A DNA stretch of 64,000 bases from Streptomyces sp. TLI_146 (GCF_002846415.1 NZ_PJMX01000001.1:7750001-7814000); one strand, 5' to 3'. Counted from the stretch's first letter, positions 33,792-42,781 are shown. Numbers and translations are program-made. Notes: generated by a model from the letters alone, not told the origin.

Positions 33792-33855
33792 GCTCCTACC
33801 CGGCCGCCGCCCCTCCGAGCGGCGCGCCTCCCCGGCACGGCCGCCCCCCTCGCGG

Positions 33856-34860
33856 TCAGCGCGGCGCGAGTGTCGGTTCCGGGCCGAAGCGGCGCCGGTA
33901 CGCGGAGGGGCTCAGGCCCGTCTCGCGGCGCAGCCGGGCGCGCAGGTTGGCGGCGGTGCCCAGGCCGCTGAGCCGGGCCACCGCGTCGAGCCGCTGTTCG
34001 CCGCGTTCGATGAGCCGGCGGGCGAGGGTGACCCGTTCGCCGGTGAGCCAGGCCAGGGGGGTCGTGCCGAGCTGGACGCGGAAGCGGCGGTGCAGGGTGG
34101 CGGGGCTGACGGCCGCGCGGGTGGCGATGTCGGCCACGGTGAGGGGCTCGCCGAGCCGCTCCTGGGCCCAGGCGAGCACCGGCGCCAGCGACTCGTCCGG
34201 GGCGTCGGGCACGGGCCGCTCCACGAACTGCCGCTGCCCGCCGTCCCGGTGGGCGGCGAAGACCAGCCGTCGGCTCACCGAGTTGGCCACCTCGGCACCG
34301 TGGTCGCGGCGGACCAGGTGCAGCCCCAGATCGAGGGCGGCGGCGCTCCCGGCGGAGGTCAGGATGTCGCCGTCGTCCACGAACAGCACGTCCGACCGCA
34401 GCTCCACCTCGGGGAAGCGGGCCCGGAACGAGTCGGCCCACTGCCAGTGCGCGGTGGCCCGGCGCCCGTCGAGCACCCCGGCCTCGGCCAGGGTGAAGGC
34501 ACCGCTGCACATCCCCACCAGCCGTGCGCCGCGCGCGTGGGCCCGGCGGACGGCGTCGAGGAGCGCGGGGCGCCGGGGCACCTCGGTGTCCGGCCGGTTG
34601 GGCACGATCAGGGTGTCCGCGGTGTCGGCCGCTGCCAGCCCGGCCACACCCGTGAGCGTGAAGAAACCGTCCCGCATCAGGGTGTGCGGCTCGGGGGCGC
34701 ACAGCGTGAAGTCGTAGAGGTCACGGCCGAGTTCGGGCCTGCGCAGCCCGAACACCTCGGTGACACAGCCCAGCTCGAAGGGGTTGGAGTTCTCGTCGAC
34801 GATCACGACGACCCGGTGGACGCGAGAGGCGCGGGGCCCCTGCGAGGAATCTTGCGGCAT
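33856..34860 (-). CDS. GlxA-type AraC regulator with DJ-1/PfpI domain
   Basis: The 334-residue protein has an N-terminal DJ-1/PfpI domain (RVVVIVDENSNPFELGCVTEVF, then the nucleophile-elbow LVGMCSGAFTLAEAG) and a C-terminal AraC domain (VADIATRAAVSPATLHRRF and GLGTAANLRARLRRETGLS). GlxA-type regulators control nitrogen and amino-acid related genes. It is divergent from the cupin gene with only 52 bases between starts, so it may regulate it. No clear ribosome site precedes the ATG. Confidence 0.9.
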   Translation of the reverse strand: MPQDSSQGPRASRVHRVVVIVDENSNPFELGCVTEVFGLRRPELGRDLYDFTLCAPEPHTLMRDGFFTLTGVAGLAAADTADTLIVPNRPDTEVPRRPALLDAVRRAHARGARLVGMCSGAFTLAEAGVLDGRRATAHWQWADSFRARFPEVELRSDVLFVDDGDILTSAGSAAALDLGLHLVRRDHGAEVANSVSRRLVFAAHRDGGQRQFVERPVPDAPDESLAPVLAWAQERLGEPLTVADIATRAAVSPATLHRRFRVQLGTTPLAWLTGERVTLARRLIERGEQRLDAVARLSGLGTAANLRARLRRETGLSPSAYRRRFGPEPTLAPR

Positions 34861-34912
34861 ATGCGATTTCTAGCACTCGCGGGGGCCGGGCACCACGGCC
34901 GAGGATGAGGTC

Positions 34913-35302
34913 ATGAGCAACGACCCCATCGCCCTGAGCCAGGCCCTGGCCTCCTTCGACGCCCTGTGGAGCCCCCGCATCGTCACCCGCGTCAACGACT
35001 ACGACGTACGCGTCGCCAAGGTCGAGGGCGAGCACGTGTGGCACGTCCACGACCACACCGACGAGTTCTTCCTGGTGCTCGACGGGGAGTTGGACATCGC
35101 CCTGCGGGAGTCGGGCGGCGAGCGGACCGTGACCCTGGCCACCGGCTCGGTGTTCACCGTGCCGCGCGGAACCGAGCACAAACCGTCCTCGGCGTCCGGT
35201 GCCTCGATCCTCCTGTTCGAGCCCACCGGGACCCTCACGGTGGGCGACCGCCACGACGATGTGCCCGGCCACGTCGACGCCACGACCGGGCACGCGCTCT
35301 GA
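34913..35302 (+). CDS. Cupin-domain protein
   Basis: The 129-residue protein is a single cupin. Motif 1 reads HVHDHTDEFFLVLDG (H44, H46 and E51 as metal ligands) and motif 2 GSVFTVPRGTEH. The ATG follows GAGG. Small cupins act as isomerases, dioxygenases or binding proteins; function here is unknown. It is divergent from the GlxA-type regulator. Confidence 0.85.
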   Translation: MSNDPIALSQALASFDALWSPRIVTRVNDYDVRVAKVEGEHVWHVHDHTDEFFLVLDGELDIALRESGGERTVTLATGSVFTVPRGTEHKPSSASGASILLFEPTGTLTVGDRHDDVPGHVDATTGHAL

Positions 35303-35497
35303 GCGTTTGCCGAGCTCACCGGGGGGTGTGTGTCGGCGACGACCATGTTTCCGGCACGTTTCGGCCGCACCGCCGGAACACCCGTACCGCGAAAGGTACT
35401 TCCCTCCCCGGGTGATCATCTGACATCTTGCGTCCACCACTCGTTTCGTACGACCCGGTAGGTGCCACCCGTACCCGCCGGGTCATCGGAGGACGCA

Positions 35498-37300
35498 TTG
35501 ATACCCCCCATATCCAGACGCCCCCGACGTTTCCTGGTCGGGGCCGCCGCCCTCGGAGCCGCGCTGACCTTCGCGGCTCCCGCCCTCGCGAGCACCCAGC
35601 CCGTCGCTCCGGCCAAGCCCGCCGCCCCGGCCCACGCGGCCGCGAAGGCACCGGCCCGGAGCGCGGCCTGGGTCGCCGGCACCCGCGCCTACCTGGTCAT
35701 CACCGCTCCCGGTGACACCTCGGCGGTGCGCTCGGCCGTCACCGCCAACGGCGGCACGGTCTTCTCGTCCTTCGACGCGATCGGCGTCGTCGTCGCCCAC
35801 TCCGCCTCCGGCACCTTCGCCGCCACCATGCGGGGTGTGAGCGGAGTCCAGCAGGTCGGCGCCACCCGCACCTCGGACGTCCCGGCCGACGCGTACAACC
35901 CGGCGCTGCCCGCCAACCCCGCGCAGTCCACCACTCCGACCGGTGAGCCGGTCCGCTGGGACATGAGCCAGATCAAGGCCGACCAGGCCTGGGCCGTCTC
36001 CACCGGATCCGCCTCGGTGAAGGTGGGCATCCTCGACACGGGCGTGGACGACCAGCACCAGGACCTCGCGGCCAACTTCGACGCCGCCGACTCGGTCTCC
36101 TGCGCCTACGGCAAGCCGGACACCCGCGCCGGTGCCTGGCGGGACGTGGACAGCCACGGCACGCACGTCGCGGGCACGATCGCCGCCGCCAAGAACGGCA
36201 AGGGCGTCGTCGGCGTCGCACCGGGCGTCAAGATCGCCTCGGTCCGGCTGGCCGAGCCGACCTCCACGCTCTTCTACGCCGAGAACACCGTCTGCGGTCT
36301 GGTGTGGGCCGGTGACCACGGCTTCAAGGTCACCAACAACAGCTACTACACCGACCCGTGGCAGTTCAACTGCCCGGACAACGCCGACCAGGCCGCCATC
36401 ATCGAGGGCGTCCGCCGCGCCCAGGAGTACGCCGAGGGCAAGGGCTCCCTCCAGGTCGCCGCCGCGGGCAACTCCGACTACGACCTGGCGAACAAGACGA
36501 CCGACACCGAGAGCCCCAACGACTCGACGCCGACCAGCCGCCGCATCACCAACGCCTGCCTCGACATCCCGACCGAGCTGCCGGGCGTCGTCACCGTCTC
36601 GGCGATGGGCAGCGGCAACGTGAAGGCGTCCTACTCCAACTTCGGCGACGGCGTCATCGACGTCGCGGCCCCGGGCGGCGACGGCTCCAACGGCGTCTAC
36701 TCCACCCTGCCCGGCGGCAAGTACGGCACCAAGAGCGGTACGTCGATGGCCTCGCCGCACGTCGTGGGCGTGGCCGCGCTCCTGGCGAGCGCCAACCCCG
36801 GCATCACCCCGGCGCAGCTGCGCGACAAGCTGGCCGTCCAGGCCAACGACGTCGCCTGCCCGTCGGACAGCCGGTGCACCGGCACCACCGCCAAGAACGC
36901 GTTCTTCGGCGAGGGCCAGGTGGACGCGCTCAAGGCGGTCGGCGCCACCGTCCCGACGGGCAAGTACTTCGAGAACACGGCCGATGTCGCCATCGGCGAC
37001 AACACCACCGTGGAGAGCCCGCTGGCGGTCTCCGGTGTGAGCGGCAACGCGCCGGCCGCGCTCAAGGTGGGGGTGAACATCGTGCACACCTACATCGGTG
37101 ACCTGAAGGTCGACCTCGTCGCCCCCGACGGCACCGTGTACACCCTGCACAACCACACCGGCGGCAGCGCGGACGACATCCACCAGACGTACACCGTCGA
37201 CGCCTCGGCGCGGGTGGCCAACGGCACCTGGAAGCTGCGTGTGAACGACAACGCGGCCGGTGACACCGGCCGCATCGACAGCTGGAACCTCACCTTCTGA
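35498..37300 (+). CDS. Secreted subtilisin-like serine protease (S8) with P-domain
   Basis: The 600-residue protein starts at TTG 35498, which has GGAGG five bases upstream; an in-frame GTG at 35462 has no such site. It has a signal peptide (1-31), an I9-type propeptide (about 62-125) and an S8 catalytic domain with Asp180 (ILDTGVDD), His220 (SHGTHVAG), Asn325 (AAGNS) and Ser416 (GTSMASPHV). A C-terminal proprotein-convertase P-domain (about 485-600: GDLKVDLVAPDGTVYTLHN, GRIDSWNLTF) follows. It should be an exported endoprotease activated by propeptide cleavage. A strong terminator follows. Confidence 0.95.
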   Translation: MIPPISRRPRRFLVGAAALGAALTFAAPALASTQPVAPAKPAAPAHAAAKAPARSAAWVAGTRAYLVITAPGDTSAVRSAVTANGGTVFSSFDAIGVVVAHSASGTFAATMRGVSGVQQVGATRTSDVPADAYNPALPANPAQSTTPTGEPVRWDMSQIKADQAWAVSTGSASVKVGILDTGVDDQHQDLAANFDAADSVSCAYGKPDTRAGAWRDVDSHGTHVAGTIAAAKNGKGVVGVAPGVKIASVRLAEPTSTLFYAENTVCGLVWAGDHGFKVTNNSYYTDPWQFNCPDNADQAAIIEGVRRAQEYAEGKGSLQVAAAGNSDYDLANKTTDTESPNDSTPTSRRITNACLDIPTELPGVVTVSAMGSGNVKASYSNFGDGVIDVAAPGGDGSNGVYSTLPGGKYGTKSGTSMASPHVVGVAALLASANPGITPAQLRDKLAVQANDVACPSDSRCTGTTAKNAFFGEGQVDALKAVGATVPTGKYFENTADVAIGDNTTVESPLAVSGVSGNAPAALKVGVNIVHTYIGDLKVDLVAPDGTVYTLHNHTGGSADDIHQTYTVDASARVANGTWKLRVNDNAAGDTGRIDSWNLTF

Positions 37301-37330
37301 GGCCTCTGAAGCCTCTGAACCGAGAAGGAC

Positions 37331-37371
37331 CGGGCGTCCGCACCCCACCGGGGGGCGGGCGCCCGAGCGTT
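37331..37371 (+). terminator. Terminator after the subtilisin gene
   Basis: An 11-bp stem CGGGCGTCCGC/GCGGGCGCCCG (one G-T pair) is followed by agcgtttta, 30 bases past the protease stop. Confidence 0.75.
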
Positions 37372-37477
37372 TTACGAGGTCGGCTCGCAGCGGAAGGAAG
37401 CCGGGCCCGGCCCCGCGCCCTGCGGCGAGCCGCGCGTATGCCCTCGAAGCGGGAGCGCACCCCAGGGGACGAATTTC

Positions 37478-37497
37478 CATCCAATCGGATGATTTTT
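37478..37497 (+). other. Short hairpin and T-run in the 37372-37709 gap
   Basis: CATCC aatc GGATG is followed by aTTTTTgtc, a weak terminator-like element in a low-GC patch. The gap otherwise holds no gene I can support until the repeats at 37659. Confidence 0.3.
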
Positions 37498-37658
37498 GTC
37501 AACGTTGCTCGGTAAGTGGGGAGTTACACAGCAAGGCCCCCAAGCCCGCCCCCCGGTTCCCGTCCATGTCCACGTCGCCCGACAGCCCGAAGCAGCACCC
37601 GAGCCGTCAGGGCGCGTCGGCATGTCCCGAGTTGTGCGCGACCCCGTCCGACGACATC

Positions 37659-37688
37659 CGTAAACCCTCGTAAACCTCCGTGAACCTT
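37659..37688. repeat. Three 10-bp-spaced direct repeats before the EEP gene
   Basis: CGTAAACCct, CGTAAACCtc and CGTGAACCtt begin at 37659, 37669 and 37679. Read on the other strand they are GGTTTACG/GGTTCACG units, resembling the PHO-box direct repeats (GTTCACC) of Streptomyces PhoP. The period here is 10 rather than the usual 11. They end 21 bases before the start codon. Confidence 0.5.
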
Positions 37689-37709
37689 CCCAGAAGACAG
37701 AGGTGTTCA

Positions 37710-38528
37710 GTGATCCGTGTGTGCGCCAGGTCCGCACTGGCTCTCGTCCTCACGCTCCTCCCGATGGCCGCCGCGTCGACGTCCTCGGCGGCGGCCGCGC
37801 CGCAGACCCTGACCGTGCTGACCTACAACATCCACCACGGCGCGGGCGCCGACGACGACCTCGCCCTCGATCGCGTGGCCCGCGTCGTGAAGGACAGCGG
37901 CGCCGACGTCATCGGCCTCCAGGAGGTCGACCGGCACTACGACACCCGCAGCGACTTCGTGGACCAGGCGGCCTGGCTCGCCCAGCGCCTCGGCATGCAC
38001 GTGGTCTACGGGGCCAACCTCAGCCTCGACCCGCCCCGGCCCGGGGCGCCCCGGCGCCAGTACGGGACCGCGATCCTGTCGCGCTTCCCGGTCGTCGAGG
38101 CCCACAACACCCGGCTGCCCCGCCCGCGCGAAGGGGAGCAACGCGGCCTGCTGGAGGCGGACATCAACGTGGACGGCACGGCGGTGCGGGTCCTGACCAC
38201 CCACCTGGAGCACACCTCGCAGACCGAGCGGCTCGCCCAGGCCGAGGCGATCAACGGCGTCATCGAGGACTCCAGCCGTCCCACCGTGCTGGTCGGCGAC
38301 CTCAACGCCACACCGGGCACCCGTGAGGTCGGCGTACTGACCAGGCACCTCGGCGACGCGTGGCGCGCGGCCGGCGAGGGCGCCGGATACACCTTCGACG
38401 CCCGCAGCCCGCACAAGCGCATCGACTACGTCCTCACCTCGTCGGGCATCGCCGCCCGGCAGGCGGAGGTCATCGACAGCGAAGCCTCCGACCACCTGCC
38501 GGTGAGCGTCGACATCACCCTGCCTTAG
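37710..38528 (+). CDS. Secreted endonuclease/exonuclease/phosphatase-family protein
   Basis: The 272-residue protein starts at a GTG with AGAGGTG eight bases upstream and has a signal peptide (ARSALALVLTLLPMAAAS). The EEP fold residues are all present: Asn in TYNIHHG, Glu in GLQEVD, His in THLEH, Asp/Asn in VGDLNATPG and Asp-His in SDHLPV. These Mg-dependent enzymes cut phosphodiesters in nucleic acids or lipids. Export and the PHO-box-like repeats upstream suggest phosphate scavenging, as inference. It is convergent with the ATP-grasp gene, with a 3-base gap. Confidence 0.85.
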   Translation: MIRVCARSALALVLTLLPMAAASTSSAAAAPQTLTVLTYNIHHGAGADDDLALDRVARVVKDSGADVIGLQEVDRHYDTRSDFVDQAAWLAQRLGMHVVYGANLSLDPPRPGAPRRQYGTAILSRFPVVEAHNTRLPRPREGEQRGLLEADINVDGTAVRVLTTHLEHTSQTERLAQAEAINGVIEDSSRPTVLVGDLNATPGTREVGVLTRHLGDAWRAAGEGAGYTFDARSPHKRIDYVLTSSGIAARQAEVIDSEASDHLPVSVDITLP

Positions 38529-38531
38529 GCG

Positions 38532-39416
38532 CTAACCCACGGCCGCCACGGCAGAGACGAACCGCTCAAGTGCGCGCGGATCGCTCTGAAGAAACAGGTT
38601 CGGCTCGATGAGCTCCAGCTCCATCACCACCGGTGCCCTGCTGTCGTCCAGCGCGAGGTCCACCCGCGCGAACAGCAGGGCGTCCGGCGCCGGAACCGCC
38701 GCGAGCGCGTCCAGCGCGGTACGGATCTCCGCCCCGGTCGGCTCGTGGGGAACCAGGCCGGGGTGCGCGTCCCGGAAGTTGTCGATCACATTGGGTTCGG
38801 TCAGCACGGGCTGTTTGCGGATGGCGTGACTGAACGTCAGTCCGTCCCGGGCGGCGAGGAAGACCAGCGCGCGCTCGCCCTCCTCCACCAGCGGGAGATA
38901 CGGCTGGACCATCGCGCTGCGGCCCTGGTCGAGCAGCATCCGGGCGTGGCGTGCGGCATCCGCGTGTCGGCCGGGCTCGTACCGCGCGGTGTCCCGGGCG
39001 CCGGCGGACACCGAAGGCTTGACCACCGCGCCGGTGGGCAGATCGAAGTCCGCCTCCTCGCACCGCCCGCCCGGGTCGATGACCCGCGTCGGTACGACGG
39101 AGACACCGCGCCCGGCGAGTTCCGGCAGATAACGTTTGTCGCTGTTCCAGCGCACCACCGGCAGCGGATTCCACAGCCGGGTGGCGCGCCCCGCCTTGTC
39201 GGCCCACGCGAGGAACTCGTCGAGGCGTCCCGAGTAGTCCCAGGTCGAACGGATCACCGCCCGGTCGAATCCGCCCCACTCCACGCCGTCCGCGTCCCAG
39301 GCCACCGCCTCGGCGGCCAGGCCGTCGGCACGCAGCGCGTCGACGACCAGCGGGAGGTCCACGTCGTACGCGAGCCCGGCGGCGCTCGTCACGACCGCGA
39401 CCTTGGCAGCACCCAT
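38532..39416 (-). CDS. ATP-grasp domain ligase
   Basis: The 294-residue protein starts with VAVVTSAAGLAYDVDLPLVV and shows RSTWDYSGRLDEFLAW, a conserved RWNSDKRYLPEL, the ATP-grasp Lys region GAVVKPSVSAGARDT, and the metal-binding end FARVDLALD and VMELELIEPNLF. It resembles actinobacterial ATP-grasp proteins related to cyclo-ligases such as DcsG and to glutathione-synthetase-like enzymes; the acid and amine partners are unknown. The ATG has AGGAG six bases upstream. It is unrelated to the graspetide ligase expected at the right edge. Confidence 0.8.
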   Translation of the reverse strand: MGAAKVAVVTSAAGLAYDVDLPLVVDALRADGLAAEAVAWDADGVEWGGFDRAVIRSTWDYSGRLDEFLAWADKAGRATRLWNPLPVVRWNSDKRYLPELAGRGVSVVPTRVIDPGGRCEEADFDLPTGAVVKPSVSAGARDTARYEPGRHADAARHARMLLDQGRSAMVQPYLPLVEEGERALVFLAARDGLTFSHAIRKQPVLTEPNVIDNFRDAHPGLVPHEPTGAEIRTALDALAAVPAPDALLFARVDLALDDSRAPVVMELELIEPNLFLQSDPRALERFVSAVAAVG

Positions 39417-39442
39417 GGACACTCCTGGTTGTCTCACACGTC

Positions 39443-39472
39443 GGACCGGAGCTCCATGGTGGACCGGAGCTC
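39443..39472. repeat. 12-bp direct repeat in the ATP-grasp/glycosidase divergent region
   Basis: GGACCGGAGCTC occurs at 39443-39454 and 39461-39472, 18 bases apart, separated by catggt. Each copy ends in the GAGCTC palindrome. It sits between two divergent starts. Confidence 0.5.
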
Positions 39473-39509
39473 TTAGAACCCTCTTATGGTGCACGACTAT
39501 TCACGACCC

Positions 39510-41507
39510 ATGAGATCAATCTTCTCGACCCGCAGCCAGTCCCGGGGCCGCGCCGCCGCCCACGGGCTCGCCGTCGGCCTCGCCCTCGCCGCGCTCGCCG
39601 GATGCACCACGGCGGCCGGCGCCGAGGCGTCAGCCGCCCGTGCCGGGGACGGCGAGGTCACCGTTCCCGTCCGGGGCGGCACCGCCGTCATCGACACCGG
39701 CTCCCTCGCCGTACGGGCGCGCCCGGCGTCCGGGGGAGAGCTGGAGCTGTCCGCCCCGGCCGCGACCGACCTCGGCCGGCCGGGCCCGGTCACCGAGATC
39801 CACGGGGGAGCCCGCTGGACGTACCCCGCGAAGGATCTGACGGTCACGGCCGTCGCCGAGCACGGGCGGCTGCGCGTGAGCATGGCCGCGGGGCGGGACG
39901 GCGAGGTGCGGTGGCCGGTCACCGGCACCGACGCGTCCGCCTCCGACCTCCAGCTCCCGCGCGGCGAGGGCCTGAACATCCCCGTGCGCGACGCGTTCTG
40001 GAGCGCGCCCGAGCGCGGACTGACCGGCGAGCCGATGGACCTGGGCTCCGGCGCCCTCACCATGCCGATGTGGGGCTATACGTACGGCAAGCGCGGCGCG
40101 AGCTATCTCGTGCCCACCGACATCGGCACCTCGTTGGTGTTCGCCTCCGACCGGGGCGCTCTGCGCGGCACGGCCACCCACACCTTCGACGGCGGCGACG
40201 ACACGCGCGCGTACACCGTCACCTTCGCCCTCACCGACGGCGATCCGGTCGCCCCCGCCGTCGACTACCGCGACTGGCTCTTTGAGCACGGCCGCCTCGG
40301 CAGCCTCCGCGACAAGATCAGGGCCAACCCGGCCGACCGCAAGCTGCTCGGTGCCTTCCACGCCTATCTGTGGGGCGACGCGCGGACACCGCAGGGCATG
40401 GCGGAGCTGCGCAAGCTGGGCGTGAGCCGGATGTGGCTCGGCTACGACGCCGGAACCGACCCGATGAGCGCCCAGGCCGTCGGTGCCGCCAAGAAGAACG
40501 GCTATCTCGTCGGCCCGTACGACTCGTTCGCCAACGGGCAGGACGCCGCCACCGCCGACTCGCCGAGCTCGGCCTGGCCCGACCGCGTCTACCCCGACTA
40601 CTGCGTGATCGACGCGAAGGGCAAGCCGGAGACCGGATTCGGCAACCGGGGCTGCTACCTCAGCTCGCAGGCGTTCGAGCAGGCCGAGCCCACCAGGCAC
40701 TACCTCGCCGAACGCACCCGCCACATGGTGGCCAACGGCGCCGACAGCTACTTCCTCGACGTCGACGCGGCCGGGGACCTCTTCCGGGACCACAGCCCCC
40801 GGCACAAGATGACCAAGGCCCAGGACCGGGCCCACCGCCTGGCCCGGATGAAGCGCCTCCAGGACGGCGGGCTCGTCCTCGGCTCCGAGTCGGCCGGAGG
40901 CTGGGCCAACCAGGTCGTCGCCTTCGACCACGGGTCGGCCACCCCCGTCGGCGGCGGTCTGTGGGCGCTCCAGCGCAACAAGGAGGTGTGGGGCGGATAC
41001 GCCCCCGAGAAGGCGCCGAAGACCTTCTTCAAGCCGGTCGACCTGCCCGCCGACCTCGCCCGGGAGATGTACGACCCCAAGTACCGCGTCCCGCTGTACG
41101 AGACCGCCCTGCACGGCTCACTGGTCAACGTCGAGCGCTGGGAGCTGTCCTTCGGCAAACTCCCGCAGCAGAAGGGGACCCGCGCGCTCCTCGCGATGCT
41201 CTACAACGTCCCGCTGAACTACGTCCTGGACGGGCCGACCCTGAAGCAGGACGGTCCCGAACTGGCCGCCCTCCAGAAGTACTTCGCCCCGCTCCACGAG
41301 AAGGCGGGCACCGAGCGGCTGACGTCCTTCCGCTGGCTGACCGCCGACCGCGCCGTGCAGCGTACGGTCTTCGGCGACGGCGTACTGAGCGTCACCGCCA
41401 ACTTCGGCACCACCGCGTCGCACGGTGTGCCCGCCGGATGCGTCAGCGCGAAGCTCAAGGGCGACCGGCAGCCGAGGCTCCTCTGCCCGGGGAAGGCGGT
41501 CCGCTGA
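39510..41507 (+). CDS. Glycoside-hydrolase-like surface lipoprotein
   Basis: The roughly 665-residue protein has a lipoprotein signal with Cys32 in AALAGC. An N-terminal beta-sandwich (about 50-255) is followed by a TIM-barrel-like region (LLGAFHAYLWGDARTPQGMAELRKLGVSRMWLGY, DSYFLDVDAAGDLF, GLVLGSESAGGWAN). The layout and motifs recall GH101-like endo-alpha-N-acetylgalactosaminidase relatives, with Asp in FLDVDA and Glu in GSESAGG as candidate catalytic acids. The assignment is tentative. ATG 39486 is an alternative start; neither has a clear ribosome site. Confidence 0.6.
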   Translation: MRSIFSTRSQSRGRAAAHGLAVGLALAALAGCTTAAGAEASAARAGDGEVTVPVRGGTAVIDTGSLAVRARPASGGELELSAPAATDLGRPGPVTEIHGGARWTYPAKDLTVTAVAEHGRLRVSMAAGRDGEVRWPVTGTDASASDLQLPRGEGLNIPVRDAFWSAPERGLTGEPMDLGSGALTMPMWGYTYGKRGASYLVPTDIGTSLVFASDRGALRGTATHTFDGGDDTRAYTVTFALTDGDPVAPAVDYRDWLFEHGRLGSLRDKIRANPADRKLLGAFHAYLWGDARTPQGMAELRKLGVSRMWLGYDAGTDPMSAQAVGAAKKNGYLVGPYDSFANGQDAATADSPSSAWPDRVYPDYCVIDAKGKPETGFGNRGCYLSSQAFEQAEPTRHYLAERTRHMVANGADSYFLDVDAAGDLFRDHSPRHKMTKAQDRAHRLARMKRLQDGGLVLGSESAGGWANQVVAFDHGSATPVGGGLWALQRNKEVWGGYAPEKAPKTFFKPVDLPADLAREMYDPKYRVPLYETALHGSLVNVERWELSFGKLPQQKGTRALLAMLYNVPLNYVLDGPTLKQDGPELAALQKYFAPLHEKAGTERLTSFRWLTADRAVQRTVFGDGVLSVTANFGTTASHGVPAGCVSAKLKGDRQPRLLCPGKAVR

Positions 41508-41692
41508 TCCCCTGGCCTGCCCCTTGACGGGCCAGTCGCGGCTCGATCCACGGTGTGCCGTCACCCGCGCGCGATGACGGCCGCCGTGGCCGAGCCGTCC
41601 TCCGGCGGGACGCCTTGACCTTCTCACCGGTGTGAGGGTTGGAGCATGGCAGCACGTTGCCGCACCAAGTAGCAGACACGAGGTGAGAGTTG

Positions 41693-42583
41693 ATGGACAA
41701 CCGGCTCTATGACTACAGCCCGATCGTCGACCGCGAGCCGATCAGCTGGCCGGGCGGGGCCAGGGTCGCCTTCTACGTGGGGCTCAACGTCGAGCACTAC
41801 GAGGTCGACCGCCCTTCGACCAGCACCTTCGAGGGCACCGCGGGCCTCAAGCCGGACCCGCTGAACTACGGCTGGCGCGACTACGGGCCCCGGGTCGGCA
41901 TCTGGCGCGTCATCGAGAGCCTCGACCGGCACCGGATACGGGCGAGCGTGCTGCTCAACTCCGACGTGGGCGCGCGCTACCCGCAGATCGTCGAAGCGGG
42001 CCTGGCCCGGGACTGGACCTGGCTCGCCCACGGCAGGAACAACTCCATCTTCCAGGCCGACATGAGCGTCGAGGAGGAGCGCGCCTATCTGACCGAGGTG
42101 ATCGACACCATCGAGAAGGACACCGGACGGCGGCCGCGCGGCTGGATGGGACCGGCGCTCACCGAGACCTTCCGCACGCCCGAGCTGCTCGCCGAGCTCG
42201 GCCTCGACTATGTGCTGGACTGGACGAACGACGACCAGCCGTACCGCCTGAACGTGCCCGGCATGCTGAGCGTGCCGTACTCCGTCGAGCTCAACGACAT
42301 CGGCCTGTTCGTCAGCAAGGGCCTGACCGGGCCCGACTTCGTCCAGATCGTCAAGGACCAGCTGGACCAGCTCCACGAGGACGCGGCGGACAGCGGCCGG
42401 GTGATGGCGCTGGCCCTGCACCCCTTCGTCATCGGCCAGCCGTTCCGCCTCAAGTACCTGGACCAGGCCCTGGAGTACGTGGTCAACCACCCCGGGGTGT
42501 GGGTGACGACCAGCGACGAGATCGCCGACCGCTACGTCAGCGGAAGTAGCCCGGAGCGGGCAGGTTCGGACGGAACGGCATGA
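41693..42583 (+). CDS. Polysaccharide deacetylase-family protein (PuuE/allantoinase-like)
   Basis: The 296-residue protein has a NodB-like barrel with VAFYVGLNVEHYEVD, LNYGWRDYGPRVGIWRV, ASVLLNSDVGARYPQIV, WLAHGRNN (His where the metal site is expected) and MALALHPFVIGQPFR. This pattern belongs to the branch annotated as polysaccharide deacetylase or PuuE-like allantoinase, not the chitin-oligomer enzymes, and there is no signal peptide. The ATG has GAGGTGA seven bases upstream. Its 3' end overlaps a small opposite-strand gene by 47 bases. Confidence 0.85.
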   Translation: MDNRLYDYSPIVDREPISWPGGARVAFYVGLNVEHYEVDRPSTSTFEGTAGLKPDPLNYGWRDYGPRVGIWRVIESLDRHRIRASVLLNSDVGARYPQIVEAGLARDWTWLAHGRNNSIFQADMSVEEERAYLTEVIDTIEKDTGRRPRGWMGPALTETFRTPELLAELGLDYVLDWTNDDQPYRLNVPGMLSVPYSVELNDIGLFVSKGLTGPDFVQIVKDQLDQLHEDAADSGRVMALALHPFVIGQPFRLKYLDQALEYVVNHPGVWVTTSDEIADRYVSGSSPERAGSDGTA

Positions 42584-42698
42584 TCACCCGCTCCAGGTTC
42601 CGCTGGATCTGTTCGGCCTCCCGGCGCACGTCGCCAGGGACGTCACCCCGTTCCCGTATGAGCTGGGCGTAGATCGGTACGTCACTGTCGCTGTTCAC
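42537..42698 (-). CDS. Small 53-residue protein, unknown
   Basis: A compact frame starts at GTG 42698, about ten bases after AGGAGG, and ends with LPAPGYFR. The product has SDSDVPIYAQLIRERGDVPG, a charged helix DVRREAEQIQRNLERVI and a Pro-rich tail. Third codon positions are nearly all G or C, as in real genes here. It overlaps the deacetylase 3' end tail-to-tail. I do not recognise a family. It is short enough to be missed by routine gene calling. Confidence 0.6.
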   Translation of the reverse strand: MNSDSDVPIYAQLIRERGDVPGDVRREAEQIQRNLERVIMPFRPNLPAPGYFR

Positions 42699-42781
42699 CG
42701 CGCGCTGTCCCTCCTGGCCGCCGGCGCGTCCCGCCGGCGGCACGATTTTAGGCGGTGCGGGAGGGCGGTCGCGCACGCCGG

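Noticed and set aside
35483..37480. Minus-strand frame of 665 codons opposite the subtilisin gene
   Set aside because: The opposite strand encodes a complete S8 protease with all catalytic residues; the antisense product is low-complexity Gly/Val/Arg.
39486..39510. Leaderless promoter -10 just before the ATG at 39486
   Set aside because: TTAGAA lies at roughly the right distance, but the -10 lacks the invariant final T and no -35 is visible.
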